Of a stretch of DNA of 64,000 nucleotides, positions 15,555 through 29,645 are shown piece after piece. A program made the position numbers and the translations under genes. The stretch spans positions 186,001 through 250,000 of the forward strand of contig NZ_JONR01000001.1 in the NCBI RefSeq assembly GCF_000711955.1, in the 5' to 3' direction. Under the pieces are notes generated by a model. The model worked only from the letters and a program-made list of their open reading frames with translations, was not told where the DNA came from and ran no database searches. This stretch comes from Nevskia soli DSM 19509. Its GTDB lineage: Bacteria; Pseudomonadota; Gammaproteobacteria; Nevskiales; Nevskiaceae. The stretch's first letter is position 1. Every line of letters begins with the position of its first letter.

Positions 15555-16382
15555 ATGCTCCTGCAACGCGTCATCACCGCCCTGGTCCTGTTGCCGATCG
15601 TGCTCGGCGCCATCTGGTTTGCGCCGAGCCCATGGCTGTACGGATTGTTCAGTGGCGTAGCCCTGCTCGCCGCCTGGGAATGGACCGCCATGATGGGGCT
15701 ACCACAGAGCGCCGAGGCCGCCGGCCGCCGCTGGGGTTATGTGCTGCTCAGCGCCGTGGTTCTGGCCGCCGCCTGGCTGGGGCGCGCCGCGTGGCCTTGG
15801 TTCGCGGCGCTCGGTGTGCTCTGGTGGCTGTGCGCCCTGTGCCTGATGCCGGGGTTTCCAGGCAACCTGCAGCGCCATCGGCCCGGCATCCCGGCCCTGG
15901 GTTTGCTGGGGCAGGTGCTGTGGGTGCCGGCGATCATCTCCCTGGCCATCATCGGCGGCATGCAGGAGCACGGCCTGCGCCTGATCTACCTCTTCGCGCT
16001 GGTGTGGGCGGCCGACGTCGGCGCCTATCTCGCCGGCCGCAACTTCGGCCGCAACAAGCTGGCGCCGAACGTATCGCCGGGCAAGACCCGCGAAGGTGCT
16101 CTGGGCGGCCTCCTGCTGTGCGCCGTCTACGCAGTGGCCGCCGGCGGTTACGTGTTCCAGCCCACCGGCCTGCGGCAACTGCTGCTGCTGGTCGGGTTGA
16201 GCCTGCTGGTGGCGGCTCTGTCCATCGTCGGCGACCTGGGCATCAGCATGTTCAAGCGCCTGTCCGGCATCAAGGACAGCGGCAAGCTGCTCCCCGGCCA
16301 CGGCGGCATACTCGACCGTATCGACAGCCTGCTGGCCGCCGGACCGGCCATGGCGCTCGGTTTGTACTGGCTTCGGCTTTGA
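15555..16382 (+). CDS. cdsA: Phosphatidate cytidylyltransferase
   Basis: 275 aa integral membrane enzyme with about eight hydrophobic helices; it makes CDP-diacylglycerol from phosphatidate and CTP. The family signature near the C terminus, SIVGDLGISMFKRLSGIKDSGKLLPGHGGILDRIDS, is intact, as is the ALVWAADVGAYLAGRNFGRNKLAPNVSPGKTREG motif. Normally dxr follows immediately in this gene order; here the next gene is rseP. Confidence 0.97.
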   Translation: MLLQRVITALVLLPIVLGAIWFAPSPWLYGLFSGVALLAAWEWTAMMGLPQSAEAAGRRWGYVLLSAVVLAAAWLGRAAWPWFAALGVLWWLCALCLMPGFPGNLQRHRPGIPALGLLGQVLWVPAIISLAIIGGMQEHGLRLIYLFALVWAADVGAYLAGRNFGRNKLAPNVSPGKTREGALGGLLLCAVYAVAAGGYVFQPTGLRQLLLLVGLSLLVAALSIVGDLGISMFKRLSGIKDSGKLLPGHGGILDRIDSLLAAGPAMALGLYWLRL

Positions 16383-16595
16383 AGAACAGCGGCCGGCCGG
16401 GAGGCGAACGCGGCAGTCCGGGCGCGGTCGAATGCAGCACGAGGGGCCATTCTTGGGTATCTTTGCGGCTGTCGGGTCCGGTTCCGGCACCTGCGGCGCG
16501 ACGCGCCGTGGCGGTTCCGGACAAATCCTGCGGGCTCCGTGCCCGTTTTGCGGCAGCGGGCGGTATTGCATCGGCTCGCGCCGGGAGTGTTGTTG
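16383..16595 (+). pseudogene. Empty dxr slot between cdsA and rseP; possible dxr relic
   Basis: 213 bp without a credible gene, where the usual order cdsA-dxr-rseP would put dxr (about 1.2 kb). The segment from about 16445 contains GGCCATTCTTGG, then a GGTTCCGGCACC block and CGCCGTGG...CCGGACAAATCC. These are reminiscent, with several indels, of the 5' codons of dxr (VAILG-TGS-G-STLDV--RHPDKF). This could equally be chance in GC-rich DNA. The absence of dxr from this place is directly seen; the relic interpretation is weak inference. Confidence 0.3.
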
Positions 16596-17987
16596 ATGAT
16601 TGAGTATCTGCAGTCGGGCCTGCACAACGCCCTGTGGTTCTTCGTCGCCATCGCCATCATGGTGGCTTTCCATGAGTTCGGCCACTTCTGGGTGGCGCGC
16701 CGTTTCGGCGTCAAGGTGCTGCGTTTCTCGGTGGGCTTTTCCTTCGGCCCGTTCAAGCCGCTGGCGCGCTGGCAGGGACGCGACGGGGTGGAATACCAGA
16801 TCGGTTCGATTCCCCTTGGCGGCTATGTAAAGTTGCTGGACGAGCGCGAAGGACCGGTGGCTGAAGCCGATCTGCCGCGCGCATTCAACCGCCAGCCGGT
16901 GTGGGTGCGCATCGCGGTATTCGCCGCGGGGCCGGTATTCAATTTCATCCTCGCCATCGTCTTCTTCTGGCTGATGCTGATGGCTGGCGTGCCGGGACTC
17001 AAACCCTTCCTGGCCGAGCCTGCCGCCGGCACCGCCGCCGCCGCCGCCGCCCTGCATAGCGGGGACCGGGTGGTCAGCCTGAACGGGCGCGCCATCCAGA
17101 ACTGGGATGCCCTGCGCAGCGACCTGATCAAGAATGTATTCACCCGGCAGCAGACCGCTCTGGTGGTGCAGGGCCAGGATGGAGTGCAGCGAAAGGTAAC
17201 GTTGGACCTGGGCAAGGTGCGCAGCGATCCACAATACCTGTTCGACGATCTGGGTTTCGATCCCTACCAGCCGCCGATGGAGCCGATCCTGGCCAAGATC
17301 CTGCCTGACAGCCCGGCACAGCGGGCGGGCTTGCAGGACGGGGATCGGGCGGTTGCGCTGAATGGCGTGCCGCTGAAGAGCTTCCAGGAATTCCAGCGCG
17401 GCATTTCGAGCCATCCGGGCCAGGTGATCAAGCTCGATGTGCAGCGCGGAACGCAGTTGCTGCATATCGACGTCATCCCGAACGTGGTGACCGATCATGG
17501 CATCAGCGTTGCCCGTATCGGCGCCAGCGCGCAGGCGCCGATGGCGGCGGACGACAAGTTGTGGCACGATTTGCAGATTAAGCAGCAGTACGGTCCCGTG
17601 GAGGCGCTGCCGTTGGCGTTGCAGGCCACCTGGGACACGGCCGTGACGGTAGTCGAATTCGTCTACCACATGGTTTTGGGTGATATTTCTACCAAGAATA
17701 TCAGCGGGCCGATCAATACCGCCCAGGTGGTGGGATTATCGGCAAGCATTGGCTTGTGGGCGTTTTTGAAAATCATCGCCATCGTCAGCCTGAATCTGGG
17801 GATCGTGAATCTGTTGCCGATTCCCATCCTCGACGGCGGACAGATTCTGTATGGCCTGATGGAATGGGTTAAGGGGTCACCCCTTTCCGAGCGTGCCCAG
17901 GTGTTCGGCCAGCAGATCGGCCTGACGCTGCTGATGTTGCTGTTTGGACTGGCTTTCTACAACGATGTTGCACGCCTGATAGGCTGA
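16596..17987 (+). CDS. rseP: Site-2 intramembrane zinc protease RseP
   Basis: 463 aa. It cleaves the anti-sigma factor RseA in the sigma-E envelope stress cascade. Active site HEFGH at 26-30 in the first helix; two tandem PDZ domains (about 120-205 and 215-300, the second starting PDSPAQRAGLQDGDRAVALNG); a second metal-site motif NLLPIPILDGGQ in the C-terminal membrane region. The ATG at 16596 is preceded by GGGAG. bamA follows after 6 nt, as usual. Confidence 0.96.
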   Translation: MIEYLQSGLHNALWFFVAIAIMVAFHEFGHFWVARRFGVKVLRFSVGFSFGPFKPLARWQGRDGVEYQIGSIPLGGYVKLLDEREGPVAEADLPRAFNRQPVWVRIAVFAAGPVFNFILAIVFFWLMLMAGVPGLKPFLAEPAAGTAAAAAALHSGDRVVSLNGRAIQNWDALRSDLIKNVFTRQQTALVVQGQDGVQRKVTLDLGKVRSDPQYLFDDLGFDPYQPPMEPILAKILPDSPAQRAGLQDGDRAVALNGVPLKSFQEFQRGISSHPGQVIKLDVQRGTQLLHIDVIPNVVTDHGISVARIGASAQAPMAADDKLWHDLQIKQQYGPVEALPLALQATWDTAVTVVEFVYHMVLGDISTKNISGPINTAQVVGLSASIGLWAFLKIIAIVSLNLGIVNLLPIPILDGGQILYGLMEWVKGSPLSERAQVFGQQIGLTLLMLLFGLAFYNDVARLIG

Positions 17988-17993
17988 CCCTGA

Positions 17994-20309
17994 ATGGGCT
18001 TTTTTAGATTCGAACGACGCGGGATTCCTGTTGCCCTGAGCTTCCTGGCCGTGCTGGCGCTGCAGGGTGCTGCCTGGGCGGTGGAACCGTTCAAGATCCG
18101 TGAGATCCGGGCCGAAGGCCTGCAGCGTCTGGAAATCGGAACGGTCCTGACCTACCTGCCACTGGCGGTGGGCGACGAACTCAACGACAACACCTCGCGT
18201 GAAGCGATCCGCGGCCTTTACGGTTCGGGCCTGTTCCAGGACGTCGCGCTCAACCGCGATGGCGATGCCCTGGTGATCAAGGTCAAGGAGCGCCCGGAGA
18301 TCGCCGGTTTCACCATCAAGGGCAACGACAAGATCGGCGGCGACGAACTCAACAAGTCGCTGAAGGACCTGGGCCTGGCCCAGGGCGAACTGTTCAAGCG
18401 CGAGCTGCTGGATCAGGTGCAGCAGGAACTGCGGCGCCAGTACTACGCCAACGGCTATTACGACGTCGACATCGACACCCACGTCGATACGCTGCCCAAC
18501 AATCGCGTCGACATCAAGATCCAGGTCACCGAGGGTCCCGTCTCCAAGATCAAGGAGATCAACATCCTTGGCAACAAGAGCTTCCCCAAGGCGGTATTGC
18601 TGGAGCAGCTCAAGCTGCAGAACACCATCTGGTGGAAGCTGTTCCAGAAGACCGATCGCTATTCCAAGCAGCAGCTCGGCGGCGATCTCGAAGCCCTCAG
18701 CTCCTATTACCAGGATCGCGGCTACCTGCAGTTCAACATCATCTCGGTCCAGGTCGAACTGTCCCCGGACAAGAAAGATGTCTACGTCACCCTCAACGTC
18801 GACGAGGGCGACAAGTACACCGTCAAGAGCCATCGCTTCTCCGGCGAAACGGTGCTCAACGAGGACTTCCTCAACCGCCTGGTGACCACACCCGACGGCA
18901 GCCAGTTCTCGCGGCGTGAAGCCACCGAGAGCTCGGACCGCATCGAAGCCGCCCTGTCCGATATCGGCTATGCCTTCGCCAAGGTCACGCCGCTGCCCGA
19001 GGTGGACGAGTCCAAGCGCCAGGTCGGCCTCAACTACTACGTCGAGCCGGGCAAGCGCGCCTACATCCGCCATATCAATTTCGTGGGCAACGCCGGCACC
19101 AACGACGAGACCCTGCGCCGCGAAATGCGCCAGCTCGAAGCCTCGCCGTTCTCCAAGAGCGCGGTCGAACGTTCGCGCGTGCGCCTGCAACGCCTGCCGT
19201 TCATCGAGTCCGCCGAAGTCGAGACCAAGCCGGTCCCCGGCGCCGACGATCTGGTCGACCTCGAATACAAGGTCAAGGAACGTCAGCCCGGCCAGGTCCA
19301 GTTCGGCGTCGGTTACTCCGGTTCGCAGGGCTTCCTGATCAGCGCCAGCGTCAGCAACTCCAACTTCCTCGGCACCGGCAACACCGTGTCGGTGACGGCG
19401 GAAAACAGCTACCTGACGCGCCAGCTGAATCTGAGCTGGACCAATCCGTACTTCACCTCGGACGGCATCAGCCAGACCATCTCGACCTACTACCGCCGTT
19501 CCAAGGGCGTGATCCGCTACAGCTCCGGATTCGACTACAACGTGTTCGGTGCGGACCTGACCTACGGCATCCCGCTGTCGGAGTTCACCTTCCTGCGCCT
19601 CGGCGGCGGCATTTCCCGCACCGCCATCCAGACCTTCCCCGGCAACAGCTCGGATCAGGTGCTGGACTTCGTCATCAACAACGGCACCGAGTACAACGAG
19701 TACCAGCTGCGCACCGGTATCGCCCGCGATACCCGCAACCGCACCTTCTTCGCCAGCAGCGGCTCGCTGTCCCGCCTGAACATCGACATCGCCATTCCCG
19801 GCAGCGACCTGACGTACTACAACGCCAGCATCCAGCAGCAGCAGTACTTCCCGCTGCCGTACCAGTTCTTCGCCGAATTCGACGGCACCATCGGCTACAT
19901 CAACAACTACGGCAGCACCCACGGCGTGCCGCCGTACCAGAACTACTTCGCCGGCGGCGCCAACACCGTCCGCGGCTACCGCGACGGCACGCTGGGCCCG
20001 CGCGATACGCCGTTCAACAACCCCTTCGGCGGCAAGCTGCGCACCACGGCGCAGACCACCCTGGTGATTCCGCTGCCGGTGGTGAGCGACAACAAGACCA
20101 CCCGCGCCGGCGCCTTCTTCGACATCGGCAACGTCTATGGCAATGCCGGGGATTTCAAGGCCTCGCAGCTGCGCCAGTCGACCGGTATCGCCTTCAGCTT
20201 CTTCACGCCGATCCTCGGTCTGCTCGATTTGAGCTACGCTTTCCCGCTGAACCCGAAACCGGGCGACGAAACCCAGCACTTCCAGCTGACGTTCGGCTCC
20301 GGCTTCTGA
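17994..20309 (+). CDS. bamA: Outer membrane protein assembly factor BamA
   Basis: 771 aa with a signal peptide (1-about 29, ending AAWAVE). Five POTRA domains (about 32-360) are followed by a 16-strand Omp85 barrel. Visible barrel signatures include NRTFFASSGSLSRLNIDIAIPGSDLTYY and the conserved loop-6 motif VRGYRDGTLGPRD. The final strand FQLTFGSGF ends in Phe. It inserts beta-barrel proteins into the outer membrane. A strong RBS is not evident; coupling to rseP is likely. Confidence 0.97.
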   Translation: MGFFRFERRGIPVALSFLAVLALQGAAWAVEPFKIREIRAEGLQRLEIGTVLTYLPLAVGDELNDNTSREAIRGLYGSGLFQDVALNRDGDALVIKVKERPEIAGFTIKGNDKIGGDELNKSLKDLGLAQGELFKRELLDQVQQELRRQYYANGYYDVDIDTHVDTLPNNRVDIKIQVTEGPVSKIKEINILGNKSFPKAVLLEQLKLQNTIWWKLFQKTDRYSKQQLGGDLEALSSYYQDRGYLQFNIISVQVELSPDKKDVYVTLNVDEGDKYTVKSHRFSGETVLNEDFLNRLVTTPDGSQFSRREATESSDRIEAALSDIGYAFAKVTPLPEVDESKRQVGLNYYVEPGKRAYIRHINFVGNAGTNDETLRREMRQLEASPFSKSAVERSRVRLQRLPFIESAEVETKPVPGADDLVDLEYKVKERQPGQVQFGVGYSGSQGFLISASVSNSNFLGTGNTVSVTAENSYLTRQLNLSWTNPYFTSDGISQTISTYYRRSKGVIRYSSGFDYNVFGADLTYGIPLSEFTFLRLGGGISRTAIQTFPGNSSDQVLDFVINNGTEYNEYQLRTGIARDTRNRTFFASSGSLSRLNIDIAIPGSDLTYYNASIQQQQYFPLPYQFFAEFDGTIGYINNYGSTHGVPPYQNYFAGGANTVRGYRDGTLGPRDTPFNNPFGGKLRTTAQTTLVIPLPVVSDNKTTRAGAFFDIGNVYGNAGDFKASQLRQSTGIAFSFFTPILGLLDLSYAFPLNPKPGDETQHFQLTFGSGF

Positions 20310-20349
20310 TTTTCCCCACGACGCAAAACACTTACTTAGAGAGACTGAC

Positions 20350-20862
20350 ATGATGCAAAAGCGTATTCGTGCACTCGGCCTTGCCGTAGTGCTGCTGGCC
20401 GCCTCGGCTGCTGCCCAGGCCGAAGTGAAGATCGCTGCCGTCAGGAACGACCTGCTGCAGAACTCCGCCCAGCTCAAGGCCGCCCAGGCCAAGATCCAGG
20501 CGGAAGTGGAAAAGCGCCGCGGCACGCTCGAGGCCCAGGGCAAGCAGCTCGCCGACGACATCCAGAAATACCAGCGTGACGGCGCCACCATGTCGGTGGA
20601 GCAGCGCGACAAGACCGAAAAGGACCTGAACACCCGCAAGGCCCAGCTCGATTACGACCAGCGCAAGGCGCAGGACGAGCTGCAGGCGCGCAGCCAGGAA
20701 CTGCAGGGTCAGGCGGTCAGCCAGATCCGCGACGTGATCTTCCAGGTGGGCAAGGAAAAGGGCTACGACCTGGTCATCAGCGACGCCTTCATCATCAACC
20801 CGGCCATCGACATCACCGAGGACGTGCTGAAGCGTCTCAACGCGCAGGGCGCCGCCAAGTAA
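20350..20862 (+). CDS. skp: Periplasmic chaperone Skp/OmpH
   Basis: 170 aa with a signal peptide (1-about 25, ASAAAQA). The mature protein is dominated by a long coiled-coil region (about 40-135: KAAQAKIQAEVEKRRGTLEAQ onward), the tentacles of the trimeric Skp jellyfish, framed by short beta segments (KIAAVRNDLL and YDLVISDAFIINPAIDITEDVLKRLN). It holds unfolded outer-membrane proteins for BamA. Standard bamA-skp-lpxD context. Confidence 0.95.
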   Translation: MMQKRIRALGLAVVLLAASAAAQAEVKIAAVRNDLLQNSAQLKAAQAKIQAEVEKRRGTLEAQGKQLADDIQKYQRDGATMSVEQRDKTEKDLNTRKAQLDYDQRKAQDELQARSQELQGQAVSQIRDVIFQVGKEKGYDLVISDAFIINPAIDITEDVLKRLNAQGAAK

Positions 20863-20896
20863 ACGGCGGAGCACGCGACTGCCGGGGGCGCGCGGC

Positions 20897-21973
20897 ATGG
20901 CTGAACTGGCCGACACCATTGCCTACACGCTGGGTGAGCTGGCGGAGAAATTCGCCCTGAAACTGCAAGGAGATGCGCAATTGCGCATCTCCGGCGTCAG
21001 TTCGCTCGCACCGGGCAAGCCCGGCCACCTGAGTTTCTGTACCGACCCGCGCCGTCGCGCGGAATTGGCGGAGACGCAGGCCGCGGCGGTGATCATCTCT
21101 CCCCGCGAGGCGGAGAAATTCCCCGGCAACGCACTGCTGGCGCCGGATCCGGCGCTGGCCTTCGCGCGCATCGCCGCGCTGTTCGATGGCAGCAGGCAGT
21201 TCACCCCGGGCCTGCATCCGGCGGCGGTGCTTGCCCCCGGCGCCGTGGTTGGCGCCGGTTGCTGGATCGCCCCGCACGCGGTGATCGAGGACGGCGCGAG
21301 CATCGGCGAGGGCAGCTTCATCGGGCCGAATTGCCTGATCCGGCGCGGTGCGGTGATTGGCCCGGACAGCCGGCTCGAAGCAAACGTTTATATCGGCGAG
21401 CGCTGCCGCCTCGGCGCCCGCGCCCACGTGCAGCCGGGCGTCGTCATCGGCGGCCGCGGTTTCGGCCTGGCGCGCGCCCGTGAGGGCTGGATCGAAGTGC
21501 CGCAGCTGGGCATCGTGGTCATCGGCAATGATGTCGAAATCGGCGCCAATACCACCATCGACCGCGGTGCCCTGGACGACACCGTGATCGAGGATGGAGT
21601 CAAGCTCGACAACCAGATCCAGATCGCGCATAACTGCCGCATCGGCGAACATACGGCCATCGCCGCCTGTACCGGCATTGCCGGCAGCACCGTCATCGGC
21701 AAGCGCTGCATGATCGGCGGCGCGACCTGCGTTACCGGCCATATCCGCATCGCCGACGATGTGGTGGTGCTCGGCATGGCGATGGTGACCAAGTCGCTGA
21801 CCGCGCCGGGGGTCTACGGCTCGGGCCTGCCGGCCCAGCCGGTGCGCGAATGGCGCAAACTGGTAAGCCGCATCAGGCGGCTCGGGAATGTTGACGAGCG
21901 CCTGGAACAAGTGGAAAAGAAACTGAAGCTGGAGCCGAAACCCGGAGACGCGAGTGAACCAGACGATTTTTGA
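20897..21973 (+). CDS. lpxD: UDP-3-O-acylglucosamine N-acyltransferase
   Basis: 358 aa. It is the third step of lipid A synthesis. An N-terminal uridine-binding domain (about 1-100) precedes a left-handed beta helix of hexapeptide repeats (LHPAAVLAPGAVVGAGCWIAPHAVIEDGASIGEG and onward) and a C-terminal helical extension with coiled-coil tail (RLGNVDERLEQVEKKLKLEP). The conserved catalytic His region is VKLDNQIQIAHNCRIGEHTAIA. It overlaps fabZ by 20 nt. Confidence 0.97.
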   Translation: MAELADTIAYTLGELAEKFALKLQGDAQLRISGVSSLAPGKPGHLSFCTDPRRRAELAETQAAAVIISPREAEKFPGNALLAPDPALAFARIAALFDGSRQFTPGLHPAAVLAPGAVVGAGCWIAPHAVIEDGASIGEGSFIGPNCLIRRGAVIGPDSRLEANVYIGERCRLGARAHVQPGVVIGGRGFGLARAREGWIEVPQLGIVVIGNDVEIGANTTIDRGALDDTVIEDGVKLDNQIQIAHNCRIGEHTAIAACTGIAGSTVIGKRCMIGGATCVTGHIRIADDVVVLGMAMVTKSLTAPGVYGSGLPAQPVREWRKLVSRIRRLGNVDERLEQVEKKLKLEPKPGDASEPDDF

Positions 21974-22457
21974 TATACGCGCCATCATGGGGATGCTGGC
22001 GCACCGTTCCCCCTTCCTGCTGGTCGACAAGGTGATTGCCTATGAAAAGGGCAAGTCGCTGGTCGCCATCAAGAACGTGACCTACAACGAGCCTTTCTTT
22101 ACCGGCCATTTCCCCGATGTGCCGACCATGCCGGGAGTGCTGATCCTGGAGGCGCTGGCGCAGACCTGCGGCCTGCTCACCTCGCAGGAAACCGGCATCA
22201 AGCCGGAATCCGGGGTGATCTTCTACTTCGCCGGCATCGACAATGCCCGCTTCAAGCGCATCGTCGTTCCCGGCGACCAGCTCACCCTCAGCGTGTCGAT
22301 CGACAAGATCAAGCGCAACCTCTGGCGCTTCAAGAGCCGCGCCAGCGTCGACGGCGAACTGGCCTGCGAAGCCGACCTGATGTGCGTGTTCAAGCAGCCG
22401 CCCGCCACCGAAGGCGTCACCGCCGCGGCGCCCGCCGCCGAGGTGAGCGGCGAATGA
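21954..22457 (+). CDS. fabZ: 3-hydroxyacyl-ACP dehydratase FabZ
   Basis: 167 aa, GTG start inside the end of lpxD. It dehydrates 3-hydroxyacyl-ACP in fatty acid elongation. Hot-dog fold with the active-site pair His52 (TGHFPDVP) and Glu66 (GVLILEALAQ), and the N-terminal motif LAHRSPFLLVDKV. It is placed between lpxD and lpxA, as in most proteobacteria, sharing the 3-hydroxyacyl-ACP branch point. Confidence 0.97.
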   Translation: MNQTIFDIRAIMGMLAHRSPFLLVDKVIAYEKGKSLVAIKNVTYNEPFFTGHFPDVPTMPGVLILEALAQTCGLLTSQETGIKPESGVIFYFAGIDNARFKRIVVPGDQLTLSVSIDKIKRNLWRFKSRASVDGELACEADLMCVFKQPPATEGVTAAAPAAEVSGE

Positions 22458-23236
22458 GCGGAAAGATCCACCCCACCGCGGTGATCGATCCGCAGGCCGA
22501 ACTGCACGCCTCGGTCGAGGTCGGCCCCTACACGGTGATCGGCCCGGGCGTCCGCATCGGCGAGGACAGCTGGATCGGCCCGCATGTGGTGCTGCAGGGC
22601 CCGATGAGCCTGGGCCGGCGCAACCGCGTGTTCCAGTTCGCCTCGCTGGGCGAAGTGTCGCAGGACAAGACCGCGAAGAAGGACGAGGCGACGCGGGTCG
22701 AGATCGGCGACGACAACACCATCCGCGAGTACGTCACCATCCAGCGCGGCACGCTCAAGGAAAAGGGCCTGACCCGCATCGGCAACGATAACTGGATCAT
22801 GGCCTACTGCCACATCGCCCACGACTGCCTCATCGACGACCACACCATCTTCGCCAACGGCACCACCCTGGCCGGGCATGTGCACGTCGAGGACTTCGTC
22901 GTGTTCGGCGGCGTCACCATGGTCGCCCAGTTCTGCCGCATCGGCGCCCACAGCTTCTCCGCCGGCGGCGCCGGCATCACCCGCGACGTGCCGCCGTTCC
23001 TGGTGGTGCAGGGCAACCCGGCCGCGCCGCGCGGCATCAACATCGAGGGCATCCGCCGGCGCAACTTCACCGCCGAGGACATCAGCGACATCAAGCACGC
23101 CTATCGCACCATGTTCCTGGCCGGCCTGCGCCAGGACGAAATGAAGGCCGAGCTGGCCGGAATCGCCCAGCGCTCGCCGCACGTGGGGCGCATGCTCGAG
23201 TTCGTCGAGAACTCGAAGCGCTTGATCCAGAAATAA
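22454..23236 (+). CDS. lpxA: UDP-N-acetylglucosamine acyltransferase
   Basis: 260 aa from ATG 22454, which overlaps the fabZ stop (ATGA). It is the first step of lipid A synthesis. Beta-helix hexapeptides run from IHPTAVIDPQAELHASVEVGPYTVIGPGV to about 190, with a catalytic His in NDNWIMAYCHIAHDC, an RGINIEGIRRR segment and a C-terminal helical domain. Confidence 0.97.
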   Translation: MSGKIHPTAVIDPQAELHASVEVGPYTVIGPGVRIGEDSWIGPHVVLQGPMSLGRRNRVFQFASLGEVSQDKTAKKDEATRVEIGDDNTIREYVTIQRGTLKEKGLTRIGNDNWIMAYCHIAHDCLIDDHTIFANGTTLAGHVHVEDFVVFGGVTMVAQFCRIGAHSFSAGGAGITRDVPPFLVVQGNPAAPRGINIEGIRRRNFTAEDISDIKHAYRTMFLAGLRQDEMKAELAGIAQRSPHVGRMLEFVENSKRLIQK

Positions 23237-23247
23237 GGGCGCAATCG

Positions 23248-24381
23248 ATGCGATTCGCCCTGATCGCAGGAGAAGCATCGGGCGACCTGCTCGGTGGGGC
23301 GTTGGTGCATGCCCTGCGCAACCGCTTTCCCGAGGCGACTTTCTACGGCGTCACCGGCCCGCGCATGCGCGAAGCCGGCTGCGACAGCGTCGATACCATC
23401 GACCGCCTGTCGGTGATGGGCCTGGCCGAGGTGCTGCCCAAGCTGCCGGACATCCTGCGCATGCGCGGCGAATTATTGCGGCGCTTCGAGGCCGACCGAC
23501 CTGATTGCGTCATCGGCATCGACGCGCCGGACTTCAACCTGGCGTTGGAGCAGCGCTTGCGCGAATCGGGCTTGCCCACGGTGCACGTCGTCAGCCCCAG
23601 CATCTGGGCCTGGAAGGCCGGGCGGGTGAAGAAAATCGCCCGCGCCGCGAATCTGGTCCTGTGCCTGTTCCCGTTCGAACCGCGCTACTACGAGGGGCAT
23701 CCCGTGAAGGCCGAGTACATCGGCCACCCCCTCGCCGAGGAACTGGCCGAGCCGGTCAGCCGGGAAGACGCGCGCCGCCTGCTGGACCTGCCTCAGGCGG
23801 ATCCCTGCGTGGCCATCCTCCCCGGCAGCCGCGGCGGCGAGCTGAAATACCTCGCCGAACCTTTCGTCCAGACCGCCGCCTGGCTGGCGCAGCGCCGGCC
23901 GGAGCTGTCCTTCGTTGTGCCCCTGGCCAAGCCCTCGCTGCGCCCGCTCTTCGAGCAGGCGATCGCCGCCCACGCCCCGCAACTGCGCTGGAAGCTGGTC
24001 GATGGGCGCTCGCGCGAAGCCATGCGCGCCGCCGACGTGGTGCTGCTCGCTTCCGGCACCGCCACGCTGGAATGCCTGTTGCTCGATCGTCCGATGGTGG
24101 TGAGTTACCGCGCCTCCGCGCTGACCGCGTGGCTGGTGCGGAAGCTGATTAAAATCGACCGCGTGAGCCTGCCCAATCTGCTGTGCCAGGAACCGGTGGT
24201 GCCCGAATACCTCCAGGAAGAGGCGGACGTGGCGCACCTCGGTCCCGCCGTGCTGGAACTGCTGGACCAGCCGGCGGCGCGTGCGCGCCAGACCGGCCAG
24301 TTCGCCGCCGTGCGCCAGGAACTGCGCCGCGGCGCCGCCGACAGCGCCGCCGCGGCCATCGCCCGGCTGATCGGCCGATGA
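23248..24381 (+). CDS. lpxB: Lipid-A-disaccharide synthase
   Basis: 377 aa, GT19 family. It joins UDP-diacylglucosamine and lipid X. Motifs: FALIAGEASGDLLGGAL at the N terminus, VIGIDAPDFNL, HVVSPSIWAWKAGRVKKI, YIGHPLAEEL, ILPGSRGGELKYL, and LLASGTATLECLLLDRPMVVSYR. Its stop overlaps the rnhB start. Confidence 0.97.
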   Translation: MRFALIAGEASGDLLGGALVHALRNRFPEATFYGVTGPRMREAGCDSVDTIDRLSVMGLAEVLPKLPDILRMRGELLRRFEADRPDCVIGIDAPDFNLALEQRLRESGLPTVHVVSPSIWAWKAGRVKKIARAANLVLCLFPFEPRYYEGHPVKAEYIGHPLAEELAEPVSREDARRLLDLPQADPCVAILPGSRGGELKYLAEPFVQTAAWLAQRRPELSFVVPLAKPSLRPLFEQAIAAHAPQLRWKLVDGRSREAMRAADVVLLASGTATLECLLLDRPMVVSYRASALTAWLVRKLIKIDRVSLPNLLCQEPVVPEYLQEEADVAHLGPAVLELLDQPAARARQTGQFAAVRQELRRGAADSAAAAIARLIGR

Positions 24382-25027
24382 GCCTGCTGGCCGCTGGGGT
24401 GGACGAAGTCGGCCGCGGTTGCCTGGCCGGGCCGGTCTACGCCGCCGCCGTGATCCTGCCCGATCGGCATGGCATCGTCGGCCTGCGCGACTCCAAGCAG
24501 CTCACTGCCGCCAAGCGCGAACTATTGGCGCCGCAGATCCAGGCCCGCGCCCTGGCCTGGGCAGTCGGCATCGCCACGGTCGAGGAGATCGACCGCCTCA
24601 ATATCCTGCGCGCCACCTTCCTGGCCATGGCGCGCGCCGTGCAGGCGCTGACGCTGCGCCCCGCGCTGTGCCTGGTCGACGGCAACCAGGTGCCGCAGCT
24701 GGGCTGCGAGGTGCGCACCATCGTCGGCGGCGACGCCACGGTGGAATCGATCATGGCCGCGTCGATCGTGGCCAAGGTGGCGCGCGACGCCGAACTGGTG
24801 CGGCTGGATGGCCAATACCCCGGTTACGGCCTGGCCCAGCACAAGGGCTACGGCACGCCGGAGCATCTCGGCGCCTTGCGTGCGCGCGGCCCCTGCGTGG
24901 TCCACCGCATGAGTTTCGCGCCCTGCGCGCAGGCAGAGCTGCCGGGCATCCGCAACGGCCAAGCGCAGGAGCAGCCGCTGGTGGCCGCTGCCGACGAGGT
25001 CCGATCGCCGCTCATGGACTCCCGCCC

Positions 25028-25031
<4 letters not shown>
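24378..25031 (+). CDS. rnhB: Ribonuclease HII
   Basis: 217 aa. It cleaves RNA in RNA-DNA hybrids and at single ribonucleotides. Catalytic D9 and E10 (AAGVDEVGRGCLAGPV), DSKQLTAAKR, LCLVDGN, SIVAKVARD, and GYGLAQHKGYGTPEHL. The last about 25 residues (GQAQEQPLVAAADEVRSPLMDSRP) are a non-conserved tail that reaches into dnaE with a 4-nt overlap. Confidence 0.96.
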
Positions 25032-28645
<3,614 letters not shown>

Positions 28646-28646
28646 G

Positions 28647-29645
<999 letters not shown>

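Noticed and set aside
17877..20639. A 920-codon open frame antisense to bamA
   Set aside because: Shadow of bamA codon bias; compositionally odd product with no motif.
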